DNA of 19,468 nucleotides from Desulfuromonadaceae bacterium (GTDB lineage Bacteria; Desulfobacterota; Desulfuromonadia; Desulfuromonadales; Geopsychrobacteraceae). Location of the stretch: NCBI GenBank assembly GCA_016744555.1, contig JADGED010000018.1, positions 1 through 19,468 of the forward strand. Direction: 5' to 3'. Positions 7,710 through 16,314 of the stretch are shown piece after piece; within the stretch, counting starts at the first letter, position 1, and each line of letters begins with the position of its first letter. Under the pieces are notes generated by a model. The model did no database searches. It was not told the origin of the DNA and was given only the letters and a program-made list of their open reading frames with translations. The translations under genes were made by a program, and so were the position numbers.

Positions 7710-8558
7710 ATGGTCTGGTTTCGGAAGAAAAAAGCGTTAACCGCTTCGGTAGAAAATAAGAATGTCAAGGTGCCAGAAGGGGTCTGGACTAAATGTAAGA
7801 ACTGTCAGGAAATCGTTTATGCCAAAGAGGTTAAGCGTAATCTTGATGTCTGCCCTAAGTGCGATTACCATTTTCGTATTGGTGCGCGGGAACGGATTGC
7901 TTTGGTAATTGATGATGGAACCTTTGTAGAGATGGACGCAAAGATGAGTTCCGTTGATTTCCTCGAGTTCAAAGACTCTAAAAAATATAAAGATCGGATT
8001 AAGGCAGCATATAAAAAAGTAGGTGACGGTGACGCTGTTATCTGCGGCGAAGGCAATTTGGATGGTTTACCGGTCGTTGTTGCTGTGTTTGATTTTGCTT
8101 ATATGGGCGGAAGTATGGGGTCTGTTGTAGGTGAAAAAATTACGCGTGCAATAGAAAAAGGCTTGGAAACTAAAGCCCCCGTATTGATCTTTTCATCTTC
8201 TGGCGGTGCGCGGATGCAGGAAAGCATCATGTCGCTAATGCAGATGGCGAAAACCAGTGCTGCTTTGGCAAAACTAAAAGCCGCAGGCATCCCGTTTATC
8301 TCAGTTCTTACCGATCCCACCACCGGTGGAGTTACCGCTAGTTTTGCTATGCTTGGCGATTTGAATATTGCCGAACCACGGGCACTGATCGGCTTTGCCG
8401 GACCACGGGTTATTGAGCAAACAATCCGCCAAACATTGCCGGAAGGTTTTCAACGTTCAGAGTATTTGCTTGAGCATGGGATGATCGATATGATCCTTTC
8501 CCGTAAAGAGATGAAGCAAAAGCTTTCGGAATTGCTGCGCATATTTACCAAGAAATAA
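7710..8558 (+). CDS. accD: Acetyl-CoA carboxylase carboxyltransferase subunit beta
   Basis: The protein has 282 residues, typical for AccD. With AccA it forms the carboxyltransferase that moves CO2 from biotin on AccB to acetyl-CoA, making malonyl-CoA for fatty-acid synthesis. The N-terminal zinc ribbon has Cys29, Cys32, Cys48 and Cys51. The crotonase-like carboxyltransferase core includes MGGSMGSVVGEK, SSGGARMQES, TDPTTGGVTASFA and IGFAGPRVIEQT. AAGGA precedes ATG 7710. The accA partner is not in the window. AccD next to folC is a common bacterial pairing, and here the two genes are only 5 bp apart. Confidence 0.98.
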   Translation: MVWFRKKKALTASVENKNVKVPEGVWTKCKNCQEIVYAKEVKRNLDVCPKCDYHFRIGARERIALVIDDGTFVEMDAKMSSVDFLEFKDSKKYKDRIKAAYKKVGDGDAVICGEGNLDGLPVVVAVFDFAYMGGSMGSVVGEKITRAIEKGLETKAPVLIFSSSGGARMQESIMSLMQMAKTSAALAKLKAAGIPFISVLTDPTTGGVTASFAMLGDLNIAEPRALIGFAGPRVIEQTIRQTLPEGFQRSEYLLEHGMIDMILSRKEMKQKLSELLRIFTKK

Positions 8559-8563
8559 TTTTT

Positions 8564-9844
8564 ATGCCCCCTAATTATCAGGATAGTCTCGACTATCTGT
8601 ACTCGTTGCAGGTTTTTGGTGTCAAGCTTGGGCTAGACAATATAAGGCAACTGCTGCAACGAGTTGGCAATCCACAAGAAAGTTTGCGGATTGTCCATAT
8701 CGCTGGAACCAACGGTAAGGGATCTACTGCTGCGGCATTAGCCAGTATTTTCCATACAGCAAATATTCGGGCGGGGCTATATACCTCGCCCCATTTGCAT
8801 GATTTTACCGAACGCATCAGGATCGATACTAAGCAAATTTCTGCTGCTGAAGCGGTTGAGCTGATTGAAGAATTACGTCCCCATGTAGAAGAGTTGCGGG
8901 CTACCTATTTTGAAGTGACAACTGCCATGGCGTTACTAAGTTTTCAGCGTCACGAATTAGAGTGGGTAGTTTTGGAGACGGGACTCGGCGGTAGGCTGGA
9001 TGCTACCAATGCCGTTACTCCAGAACTCTGTGTGATTACCCCGATTGACCTTGATCATACCGCTTTTTTGGGGACTGAATTAGCTCAGGTTGCTGCGGAA
9101 AAAGCGGGTATTTTTAAAGCCAAAGTGCCAGTTGTTAGTGCGCCGCAGCAAGAAGAGGTTATGGCGGTTTTACAGCAGCAGGCAGTTGCGGTGGGGACAA
9201 GCCTGGTCCAGTTAGGTGAAGATTATTTTTGGCGCCAAACAGGTAAAACATTTAGCGTGTCTGGCTCTGACTTTTGTCTCGATAAAATAACACCGACCAT
9301 TTGTGGTGAACATCAGCAACAAAATTTGGCTTTGGCAGCGGTGGCTGCAGATTGTTTACGTCAAAGTGGTGTGGATTTAAGCTTAGCCGATATTAAAGCT
9401 GGCCTAGAAAAAGTATGTTGGCCGGGACGCCTAGAATGGTTGCCAGAACAAATTCTTTTAGATGGCGCCCATAATCCTGCCGGGGCAAAGATTTTAGCCC
9501 ACTATTTACGCCAACAGGATTTGAGCGGAGTCCATTTGGTTGTCGGTTGTAAAGCCGACAAGCAAGCCGCAGAGTTACTCGGCGAATTGTTGCCGTTTGC
9601 CGCTTGTGTATATGTTACCCAGCCGCCGTTTCATCCGGCGGTACCAGTTGATATCCTGATGCAAGAAGTTGAAAGCAGTGGGGGGACTGGTTTTGCTTAT
9701 CCTGAGCCAGTTGACGCAATTAAGGCGGCGCTAGATAATCGCCAATCTGGAGAAACTATCTTGGTTGCAGGTTCACTGTTTTTGGTGGCGTCTATTCGAG
9801 AATTTTTGTTGCTGAATACCAATACTGTCACAATTGTTAATTGA
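8564..9844 (+). CDS. folC: Folylpolyglutamate synthase / dihydrofolate synthase
   Basis: The protein has 426 residues and is a Mur-ligase-like ATP enzyme. FolC adds glutamate to dihydropteroate (giving dihydrofolate) and then further glutamates to folates. The ATP-binding loop is GTNGKGS (residues 48-54). ETGLGGRLDATNAV (138 onward), a TPIDLDHTAFLG segment with the magnesium-binding histidine, and LDGAHNPAG (299-307) in the C-terminal domain are all characteristic. Whether both activities are present cannot be read from motifs alone. The start lies five bases after accD, with only a weak Shine-Dalgarno inside the accD end, so translation is probably coupled to accD. Confidence 0.96.
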   Translation: MPPNYQDSLDYLYSLQVFGVKLGLDNIRQLLQRVGNPQESLRIVHIAGTNGKGSTAAALASIFHTANIRAGLYTSPHLHDFTERIRIDTKQISAAEAVELIEELRPHVEELRATYFEVTTAMALLSFQRHELEWVVLETGLGGRLDATNAVTPELCVITPIDLDHTAFLGTELAQVAAEKAGIFKAKVPVVSAPQQEEVMAVLQQQAVAVGTSLVQLGEDYFWRQTGKTFSVSGSDFCLDKITPTICGEHQQQNLALAAVAADCLRQSGVDLSLADIKAGLEKVCWPGRLEWLPEQILLDGAHNPAGAKILAHYLRQQDLSGVHLVVGCKADKQAAELLGELLPFAACVYVTQPPFHPAVPVDILMQEVESSGGTGFAYPEPVDAIKAALDNRQSGETILVAGSLFLVASIREFLLLNTNTVTIVN

Positions 9845-9926
9845 TATTGCAGTTTTTGGTCTAATTGCAAAGTAATTTCATAGTCACATAAATGTATAGA
9901 CCTTCTTAAGGTAAAGCGGAATATTC

Positions 9927-12005
9927 ATGCTATTGCGGATTATTGTTTTTGTGTTTGTTTTTGTCGCTCCGGGGCTGGCACTTGCGGTTGATCTGGATCA
10001 AGTTGGCAATACCGAGATTCCTGTAGAACTTGAGGCAGACGAACTTAGCCTCGACAAAGATGCTGGTATCTATTGGGCACAGGGAAATGTGAAATTGGTT
10101 CAGGGCACCCTTGAAGTTTATAGCCAAAGTCTGCAATGGCATATGGAAACTGGTGACGTTGAAGTTGCCGGTGATGTGCGGATGATCTCACCAGATGAAG
10201 AATTGTTTGGTGATAAAGCTCACTATAATTTGAAACAAGGTACCGGAACCATTACTGCTGGTAGTTTCTTCCTGCGTGAACAAAATTTTAGTGTTCGAGG
10301 CGAATCGATTGAGCGTTTGGGTGAGTTTGATTACCGAATTAAAGATGGTTGTTTTACCACCTGTGATGGTGATGTGCCGGCTTGGAAGTTTGGTGCTAGC
10401 GAAGTTGATGTAACTCTTGGTGGTTATGCTAGAGCAAAGCACGCCGTTTTTTATATTAAAGACATTCCTGCTTTGTATACTCCTTACATGATTTATCCAG
10501 CTAAGTCAGAGCGTGAGTCTGGCTTAATGATTCCTATGCTTGGTTACTCTAGCAATCGGGGTTTTCATTATGGCGGTGCTTATTATCAGGTTCTTGGGGT
10601 AAATCAAGACGCTACTCTCTACATTGATTACCTCTCGGAGATGGGTTTAGGTAAAGGGGGGGAATATCGTTACGTCTTTGGAAGAGATAATGCCGGTGAA
10701 ATCCGCGCTTATCATATAGATGTCGATCAAGTCGATGGTGAGCAAGTTGATGAAGAGCGCTATGCCCTTGAATGGCAACATGCTGGTACTTTGCCTGGCG
10801 GTGTACGAATAGTCGTAGATGCCGAGTATGCTAACGATGATGAGTATTTTGAAGACTTTGGTACGATTGCCGAGGAATACAACAAAGATAAGGTTGAATC
10901 GGTATTTTCCTTAAGTAAGAATTGGGGAAGGTATAATTTGATCGGGCAGATGAAATACATAGAAGATCTTGAGGATGATGACGATACCACTCTGCAGTTG
11001 TTGCCCCGGATAAGTTTTGATGTAACCCGGCAGCAGCTAGGTGAGTCAATCTTTTATTATGCACTTGAAACACAGTACACTAATTTTTGGCGCCGTGAAG
11101 GGATAACTGGTAATCGCTTGATGGCACGGCCTATTTTATCTGCCGCTATAAAGTTAGGCGATGTCGTTGATATCGTCCCACAAATATCTTATCGTGAGCG
11201 TTATTATTGGGGCGTGAGTGACAATTATGGTACCGAGCATGAGGGGATTAGCGAGTTTACCACTCGAGCTAATACTAGAGTGCAGAAAATATATGACGCA
11301 CCTTTTGGTATGAGGGGTAAGCTACGCCACACCATTGAGCCAGAAGTGACCTATACCTATGTTCCTGATACCGATCAAGACAATCTCCCCTATTTTGATA
11401 GCTATGATAATATTGCGGAAACAAATGAGGTTGAATACGCAGTAGTACAGCGCTTTACGCTACGTTTTGATCAGGAAGATAGTAAATCTACCTATCGTGA
11501 TTTGCTTTACTTACGGGTTTCGCAACCGTACGACTTAACAGATGATGCTCCTGACCAAGGCTTTGTTGATTTGCGCATAGAAGCGAAGTTTTTACCCGCT
11601 ACATGGATGTCACTGGAAAGTGATACCACTTTAGATATTGATAATGGCGTCTGGACTAACACAGATGTTATCGCTAAAATTTGGGATGAAAATGAAAACT
11701 CACTTAAAGTGCAGTATCATCGTAATACCGATGATGACATAGATTATGGTGCTGTTGATCTTAGTATCGCTTTTCTTAAGCCCTTTTATTTTAATTATCA
11801 GCAACGCTATGATTTTGTAACAAAAGAGCAGTTGGAACAGGTGATTGGGATTGAATATCGGCATCAATGTTGGGGGGTTTTAATGTCGTTGCGTGAGCAC
11901 GATGATGGGGATGACGGGGAAGCTGAACGCTCAGTTATGCTAACCTTTACCATGCGTGGAATTGGTGAAATTGGCGGCTTTGGGAGCAATATAGGTGGTA
12001 TTTAG
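9927..12005 (+). CDS. lptD: LPS-assembly protein LptD (OstA/Imp)
   Basis: This 692-residue protein is an outer-membrane protein that, with the lipoprotein LptE, inserts lipopolysaccharide into the outer leaflet. Residues 1-20 form a signal peptide ending in ALA (MLLRIIVFVFVF... then AVDLDQ). Residues of about 30-140 resemble the LptA/OstA jellyroll (ELEADELSLDKDAGIYWAQGNVKLVQG). From about 200 to the end, alternating aromatic strands form the beta-barrel region, starting at MIPMLGYSSNRGF. Visible cysteines are Cys142 and Cys146 (CFTTC) and a single C-terminal Cys648 (HQCWG). Escherichia coli LptD has a CC pair there, so disulfide wiring may differ. lptE is not in the window. Confidence 0.93.
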   Translation: MLLRIIVFVFVFVAPGLALAVDLDQVGNTEIPVELEADELSLDKDAGIYWAQGNVKLVQGTLEVYSQSLQWHMETGDVEVAGDVRMISPDEELFGDKAHYNLKQGTGTITAGSFFLREQNFSVRGESIERLGEFDYRIKDGCFTTCDGDVPAWKFGASEVDVTLGGYARAKHAVFYIKDIPALYTPYMIYPAKSERESGLMIPMLGYSSNRGFHYGGAYYQVLGVNQDATLYIDYLSEMGLGKGGEYRYVFGRDNAGEIRAYHIDVDQVDGEQVDEERYALEWQHAGTLPGGVRIVVDAEYANDDEYFEDFGTIAEEYNKDKVESVFSLSKNWGRYNLIGQMKYIEDLEDDDDTTLQLLPRISFDVTRQQLGESIFYYALETQYTNFWRREGITGNRLMARPILSAAIKLGDVVDIVPQISYRERYYWGVSDNYGTEHEGISEFTTRANTRVQKIYDAPFGMRGKLRHTIEPEVTYTYVPDTDQDNLPYFDSYDNIAETNEVEYAVVQRFTLRFDQEDSKSTYRDLLYLRVSQPYDLTDDAPDQGFVDLRIEAKFLPATWMSLESDTTLDIDNGVWTNTDVIAKIWDENENSLKVQYHRNTDDDIDYGAVDLSIAFLKPFYFNYQQRYDFVTKEQLEQVIGIEYRHQCWGVLMSLREHDDGDDGEAERSVMLTFTMRGIGEIGGFGSNIGGI

Positions 12006-12010
12006 CCAGC

Positions 12011-12015
12011 GGAGG
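12011..12015 (+). promoter_or_regulatory. Strong ribosome binding site supporting a TTG start
   Basis: GGAGG at 12011-12015, just after the lptD stop, is 5 nt before TTG 12021. The next in-frame ATG lies within the membrane segment, so TTG is the better start. Confidence 0.8.
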
Positions 12016-12020
12016 AGCGT

Positions 12021-12347
12021 TTGACTTCTGCAAATGAACCGGTTGACCCCGGTAGGAAAAACATATTAACGATATTTCTACTTATTGCCATCATCCTTAT
12101 GTTTGTATATGCGGTATTTGGTAGTCGTGGGGTTTTGCGTATTGTCCAGGCGGAGGAGCAAAAGCACGACTTAGAACTGCAACTTGCCGATTTAGAAAAA
12201 CAACAAGAACAGCTTAAAGAGACGATTGAAAAATTGCGCCACGATAAAGTTTATTTGGAAAAGCTGGCTCGAACCAGACTTGGGATGGTGCGTGAGGGTG
12301 AGTTGATTTATCATGTCACCGATAATGAAAGCGAAGAGAAAAGGTAG
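12021..12347 (+). CDS. ftsB: FtsB/DivIC-family cell division protein
   Basis: The protein has 108 residues and starts at TTG behind a perfect GGAGG. It has a short cytoplasmic N-terminus, a membrane helix (about residues 14-34, ILTIFLLIAIILMFVYAVFG), a coiled coil (about 44-75), and a conserved C-terminal segment KVYLEKLARTRLGMVREGE (77-95). This is the signature of the septum formation initiator family. In studied bacteria FtsB acts with FtsL and FtsQ to activate septal peptidoglycan synthesis in the divisome. The gene sits between lptD and argS with gaps of only 15 and 8 bp, which suggests one transcript. The exact name (FtsB or DivIC) is by family and not proven. Confidence 0.85.
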   Translation: MTSANEPVDPGRKNILTIFLLIAIILMFVYAVFGSRGVLRIVQAEEQKHDLELQLADLEKQQEQLKETIEKLRHDKVYLEKLARTRLGMVREGELIYHVTDNESEEKR

Positions 12348-12355
12348 CAGAAACG

Positions 12356-14017
12356 ATGAAACAGCAGTTACGACAGGTAATTCTTGCGGCGTTACAGCAG
12401 TGTTATGTCGATGGCATTTTGAGTTCCGGTGAATTGCCCGGTGAAATACAGTTAGAAAATCCAAAAAATCCTGATCATGGTGATTTTGCCACCAATCTTG
12501 CCATGACATTGGCAAAGCCAGAGCGCAAAGCACCAAGAAAAATAGCCGAAGCTTTGGTTGCTGAGCTGGTAAAAAATCCACTCTGCGAAACGGTAGAGAT
12601 CGCAGGCCCAGGTTTTATTAACTTCCGCTTGGCTGCTAAGTGTTGGCACGATGTACTTGAGCAAATAATGGTTCAGGGCGATACGTTTGGCCGCAGCGAG
12701 ATTGGGGCTGGCACCAAAATTCAAGTCGAATTTGTCAGTGCTAATCCAACCGGGCCACTACATATCGGTCATGGTCGTGGCGCTGTAGTTGGTGATGCTG
12801 TCGCTGCAGTCTTGCAAGCGGCTGGGTTTGAGGTACAACGGGAATATTATATCAATGATGCTGGTAATCAGGTAACGACACTAGGTCGATCGATTTGGTT
12901 GCGCTTGCGTGAACTACAAGGGGAGGAGATAACCTTTCCTGAGGATGGCTATCAAGCTGAATATATCAACGAATTAGCAGCTAAGTATCGAGCCGAACGG
13001 GGTGAGCTTGCTGGTGCCAATGAAGCTGAGGCGATCAAGGCTTGTGCCACTTTTGGTATCGCTGAAATCCTTGAATGGATTAAAGCCGACCTGCAGACTT
13101 TTGGGATTGAATTTGATCATTGGTACAGTGAGCAGCAACTTTATGATCGGGGGATGGTAGATCAAGAACTTGCTAAATTAAAAGATAAGGGTCTGTCATT
13201 TGAACAGGAAGATGCTCTTTGGTTGCGTACCACAGAGCATGGAGACGACAAAGATCGGGTGCTAATCAAGTCGGACGGTAGTTACACCTACTTTGCTTCT
13301 GATGTCGCCTATCATATGGAAAAGTTTGAGCGGGGCTTTGATCGTGTCATTGACGTTTGGGGCGCGGATCATCATGGCTATATCCCACGGATGAAAGCGA
13401 TGCTGGCAGGTTTAGGGCATGCTCCAGAAGATCTTGAAGTGTTGTTGATTCAAATGGTTAACCTGTTACGTGATGGTAAGCCATTTATTATGGGAAAGCG
13501 GTCAGGGAATTTTATCACCCTGAAAGAAGTTATCGATGAAGTTGGACGAGATGCTTGTCGCTTCTATTTCTTAATGCGTCGCTGTGATAGTCAGCTCGAT
13601 TTCGATCTGGAATTGGCCAAACAGCAAAGTAGTGATAACCCGGTATATTATGTTCAGTATGCCCACGCACGGGTTTGTAGTATCAATCGAAATGCCGAGA
13701 CCGCTGGGGTAACGGTGCCAACATCTGACACGGTTGATTGCAGTTGCCTGAAACTTCCAGAAGAGTTGGCGTTGATCCGCCAATTGGCACGCTTTACCGA
13801 AACAATTGAAGGTGCGGCAGTGCACTATGAACCTCATCGAGTGGTGTTTTATCTGCAAGATCTTGCTGCTCAGTTCCACAGCTATTACAATAAAAACCGG
13901 GTCTTGGTCGATGACCCTGCTACTAGCAGAGCCAGGCTCTACTTGGTAAATTCGGTGCGTATAGTGCTGGCAAATGCCCTTAGCTTACTTGGCTTGTCGG
14001 CACCAGAGCGCATGTAG
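12356..14017 (+). CDS. argS: Arginyl-tRNA synthetase
   Basis: The protein has 553 residues, a class I aminoacyl-tRNA synthetase that charges tRNA-Arg. It has the N-terminal additional domain (about 1-110) with NPDHGDFATNLAM. SANPTGPLHIGHGRG contains the HIGH motif (136-139). WGADHHGYIPRMKAML lies in the Rossmann core, and an alpha-helical anticodon-binding domain with HYEPHRVVFYLQDLAAQFHSYYN follows at the C-terminus. The KMSKS position reads IMGKRSGNF; many ArgS proteins depart from the consensus here, so this does not imply inactivity. The protein ends ...LLGLSAPERM, as is usual in ArgS. ATG 12356 lies 8 bases after the upstream stop. Confidence 0.98.
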   Translation: MKQQLRQVILAALQQCYVDGILSSGELPGEIQLENPKNPDHGDFATNLAMTLAKPERKAPRKIAEALVAELVKNPLCETVEIAGPGFINFRLAAKCWHDVLEQIMVQGDTFGRSEIGAGTKIQVEFVSANPTGPLHIGHGRGAVVGDAVAAVLQAAGFEVQREYYINDAGNQVTTLGRSIWLRLRELQGEEITFPEDGYQAEYINELAAKYRAERGELAGANEAEAIKACATFGIAEILEWIKADLQTFGIEFDHWYSEQQLYDRGMVDQELAKLKDKGLSFEQEDALWLRTTEHGDDKDRVLIKSDGSYTYFASDVAYHMEKFERGFDRVIDVWGADHHGYIPRMKAMLAGLGHAPEDLEVLLIQMVNLLRDGKPFIMGKRSGNFITLKEVIDEVGRDACRFYFLMRRCDSQLDFDLELAKQQSSDNPVYYVQYAHARVCSINRNAETAGVTVPTSDTVDCSCLKLPEELALIRQLARFTETIEGAAVHYEPHRVVFYLQDLAAQFHSYYNKNRVLVDDPATSRARLYLVNSVRIVLANALSLLGLSAPERM

Positions 14018-14032
14018 ATAAAAGGACAAATT

Positions 14033-14773
14033 ATGAAAGCAACCGGAAAAACACGGACACAGCGGCGGATGGAAAAACGTCAGGCAATTATTTTGTTGGT
14101 GCTGGTATTGGTAGTTTCGTTGGCAAGCTTTACTTTGGGGGTGATTGTTGGTCGCCGTGGCGCTGAGCGCGATTTGGTGCAACATCAGCAGTGCCAGCCA
14201 GAAAAGGTGTTAGTAGCGCAAGTACCGGCACCGTTGGATTTGCCAATAATAAATCAGGGTGTGGTGGCCGATGATGATGTTGCCGTGGTCGATTTGGAAA
14301 CAGAAGAGCCGGTGCTAAGCTTCTATGATGATCTAGCAAAGAAGACAGCTCCTATTGGTAGCGGGATCAATTTGCCGCCAGAAGAGGTGGCTTCTGAGGT
14401 TGCAGTGCCGCCGATAAAGTTGCCTTCTCAGCCGATTGTAAAGACTGAAATTGCACCCGTCGTTGTAGCGTCAAAACCGCAATTGGAAACAGTTGCAAAA
14501 AGTGCGGAGGATGTAGCGTTTCCTCAAGCTGTCGTAGATGGTAGTCACGCAGTGCAGATTGGTTCATTTGGTTCTGCGACGGATGCAGGGGCGCTAAAGG
14601 ATAAAATGGTGAAGAGTGGTTATTCTGCATTTGTCGCCGAAGTTGACCTTGGTGAAAAAGGTCTTTGGTATCGAGTTAAGCTTGGTCCTTATGCAAGCTC
14701 TGCAACGGCTAAAGTGGCACAGCAATTATTAGAAAAGAAAGAAAAAATAAAAGGTTTTGTTAGTCGGCAATAA
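14033..14773 (+). CDS. Membrane-anchored SPOR-domain protein
   Basis: The protein has 246 residues. A basic N-terminus (KTRTQRRMEKR) precedes a single membrane helix (about 18-40, AIILLVLVLVVSLASFTLGVIVG), giving an inner-membrane protein with its bulk in the periplasm. A proline- and valine-rich linker of about 125 residues follows, then a SPOR domain at 172-246 (HAVQIGSFGS...WYRVKLGPYASSATA). SPOR domains bind denuded peptidoglycan at division sites; FtsN and DedD are known examples. AAAGGA lies upstream of ATG 14033, and argS ends 15 bases before. The presence of an FtsB-like gene nearby fits a division role, but the specific function is inferred. Confidence 0.88.
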   Translation: MKATGKTRTQRRMEKRQAIILLVLVLVVSLASFTLGVIVGRRGAERDLVQHQQCQPEKVLVAQVPAPLDLPIINQGVVADDDVAVVDLETEEPVLSFYDDLAKKTAPIGSGINLPPEEVASEVAVPPIKLPSQPIVKTEIAPVVVASKPQLETVAKSAEDVAFPQAVVDGSHAVQIGSFGSATDAGALKDKMVKSGYSAFVAEVDLGEKGLWYRVKLGPYASSATAKVAQQLLEKKEKIKGFVSRQ

Positions 14774-14797
14774 AATGGAGTTAAGGTGGTTTTTCGC

Positions 14798-14826
14798 TTG
14801 ACATTTTAGGGCTGGGAGACTATTTT
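14798..14826 (+). promoter_or_regulatory. Sigma-70-type promoter for the tRNA pair
   Basis: TTGACA at 14798-14803 is a perfect -35. A 17-nt spacer separates it from TATTTT at 14821-14826, a 4 of 6 match to the -10. Transcription should start near 14833, about 7 bases before the first tRNA. It lies directly after the SPOR gene stop. Confidence 0.75.
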
Positions 14827-14839
14827 CCAGTGCTCATGT

Positions 14840-14916
<77 letters not shown>

Positions 14917-14954
14917 ATAAAACAACCCTCGTATTTGTGAGGGATAGAAAGTTC

Positions 14955-15031
14955 GGCGGTGTAGCTCAGTTGGTTAGAGCATGCGGCTCATATCCGCAGT
15001 GTCCGGAGTTCGAATCTCTGCACCGCCACCA
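14955..15031 (+). tRNA. Elongator tRNA-Met (CAT)
   Basis: This is a 77-nt tRNA with encoded CCA. The acceptor stem GGCGGTG pairs fully with CACCGCC, the D arm is GCTC...GAGC, the anticodon stem TGCGG/CCGCA flanks loop CTCATAT, and the T arm is CGGAG TTCGAAT CTCTG. The full C1:G72-type pairing rules out initiator. The GGCGGTGTAGCTCAG start is like elongator tRNA-Met of other bacteria. A tRNA-Ile with CAT (the TilS substrate) is the alternative but seems less likely from the acceptor stem. Confidence 0.88.
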
Positions 15032-15034
15032 CAT

Positions 15035-15077
15035 AAAGCGCCGCCCATACCTAACTGGTATGGGCGGCGCTTTTTTT
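15035..15077 (+). terminator. Intrinsic terminator after the tRNA pair
   Basis: A perfect 17-bp inverted repeat (15035-15051 with 15057-15073, AAAGCGCCGC... loop TAACT) ends in seven Ts at 15071-15077. It ends the tRNA transcript. Confidence 0.95.
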
Positions 15078-15456
15078 GTTTAAGAGGGGCGGATATTGAT
15101 ATTGTCGTCTTGCTTTTTGTGTTATTGTTTTCACATTGGTTTCTTCTATAGTTGTTGCTAGTTGCTTTTTTTCTTATTTTTTATCATGCGGTAATGGACA
15201 AAGTTGCTACTCTGGTAAGTGCTTCTTATTTATCGATACCTGTCTCTAATGCCGTACGGTTAGTTTTAAGTAAAGTTGCGGAAAATTAATGTGTTAAGGG
15301 CCTTTTGAACTATAAAATTGACAAAAATGGTGATAATTTGTTTCCGTTTTATTGTGTTTTGGTGTGAGGAAAAGTTTTGTCGGTTGGTTTGGGTTTAATT
15401 TCCACCGTTTAGACGGGTATACACAACAACCAGGTGATAACTAGGGGGTGGTGGCT
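15078..15456. other. AT-rich intergenic gap before the binding-protein gene
   Basis: This 379-bp T-rich stretch holds no convincing gene. It must contain the promoter of the two-gene module that follows, but none is clear: TTGACA at 15318-15323 lacks a good -10 at the right distance, and TTGTTT (15125) with TATAGT (15147, 16-nt spacer) is weak. A 31-codon frame (15194-15289) has no Shine-Dalgarno and is not called. I saw no riboswitch I can recognise. Confidence 0.6.
15443..15448 (+). promoter_or_regulatory. Ribosome binding site that decides the binding-protein start
   Basis: AGGGGG at 15443-15448 lies 8 nt before ATG 15457. The in-frame GTG codons at 15448 and 15451 overlap or sit too close to it. 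Confidence 0.75.
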
Positions 15457-16314
15457 ATGCTGAAAAGAATTGCCGTAGGTGTATGGGTTGTGGTTCTGAT
15501 TTCTTTACCCATTGTTGCCTTTGCGCGACCGATTGTTTTTGCTCCCCTCCCTATGGTCTCTGGAGATGAGGTCAAGAAACAGTTTTACCCTTTTGCCAAG
15601 CACCTTAGTGATATTACAGGCAATCAAGTAGATCTGGCTTATTATCAGAACTATAAGGAACTACTCGAAGCATTTATAGATGACAAAATTGATTTAGCTT
15701 ACTTGGGGCCATTGCCATATGTATTGCTAATAGAAGAAGATCCGACGTTTGTCCCATTGGTACGTTTTCTTGATGCTGATGGTGAATCCACCTATACGTG
15801 TTCTCTGGTGACATTTGATGTCGATATTCTAAATCGTAACTGCGCATCACCAACACTAGTGGCTTTAACTCAACCATATTCTACCTGCGGCTACCTGTTA
15901 ACCGAAGAGTTGTTGAACCGTCATGATCTCAGCTTAACTAACATCCCTTTTTATTATACTGGCCAGCACTCAGAGTGTGTTCTTGATGTTGTGCGCGGCA
16001 AAGCTACGGTTGCCGGTGTTAAAACGTCTATAGCCAAACAATATAGTCATTTGGGGCTGCATTTAGTTGAGCAGAGCGAACCCTTGCCAGGATTTTTGTT
16101 GGTTGCAAACTCACGTACATTTACCGCTGAAACTATCGAACAACTACGGTCTTCGCTATTACAGCTTGAGCCATACAATGGCACCAAGAATACAGGAAAT
16201 GGTGCTGCATGGGGAAAAAGTTTTCGGAACGGCACCATTCCAGTTGAAGCCAGCGATTACCAATGTATTGTTGATCAAGTTAATAATAATAAAATTCCCG
16301 GGGTTAATCAGTGA
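15457..16314 (+). CDS. PhnD-like periplasmic substrate-binding protein
   Basis: The protein has 285 residues from ATG 15457 and is a type 2 periplasmic binding protein of the phosphate/phosphite/phosphonate (PhnD-like) family. A signal peptide (residues 1-23, ending AFA) is followed by the mature start RPIVFAPLPMVSGDEVKKQF. Family features are LAYLGPLPYVLL, the ST-GYLLTEELL segment, and YYTGQHSECVLDVVRGKATVAGV, which replaces the usual GSHD. No ABC permease or ATPase gene is nearby. Its stop overlaps the start of a membrane diguanylate cyclase by four bases, so it more likely presents a ligand to that sensor than feeds a transporter (inference). It has five cysteines, many for this family. 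The ligand is unknown. Confidence 0.85.
   Translation: MLKRIAVGVWVVVLISLPIVAFARPIVFAPLPMVSGDEVKKQFYPFAKHLSDITGNQVDLAYYQNYKELLEAFIDDKIDLAYLGPLPYVLLIEEDPTFVPLVRFLDADGESTYTCSLVTFDVDILNRNCASPTLVALTQPYSTCGYLLTEELLNRHDLSLTNIPFYYTGQHSECVLDVVRGKATVAGVKTSIAKQYSHLGLHLVEQSEPLPGFLLVANSRTFTAETIEQLRSSLLQLEPYNGTKNTGNGAAWGKSFRNGTIPVEASDYQCIVDQVNNNKIPGVNQ

Noticed and set aside
9865..9893. TTGCAA/ATAAAT promoter-like pair before lptD
   Set aside because: The spacing is 17 nt, but both boxes are weak in AT-rich DNA. It was not called without transcript data.
12192..12581. A 129-codon minus-strand frame spanning the ftsB-argS junction
   Set aside because: It is antisense to two genes with clear family motifs.
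13480..13515. Missing KMSKS in ArgS as a sign of inactivation
   Set aside because: ArgS proteins often lack a canonical KMSKS; the IMGKRSGNF segment and an intact HIGH motif fit a working enzyme.
15194..15289. A 31-codon frame in the gap before the binding-protein gene
   Set aside because: It has no Shine-Dalgarno and an unremarkable composition; a frame of this length is expected by chance.
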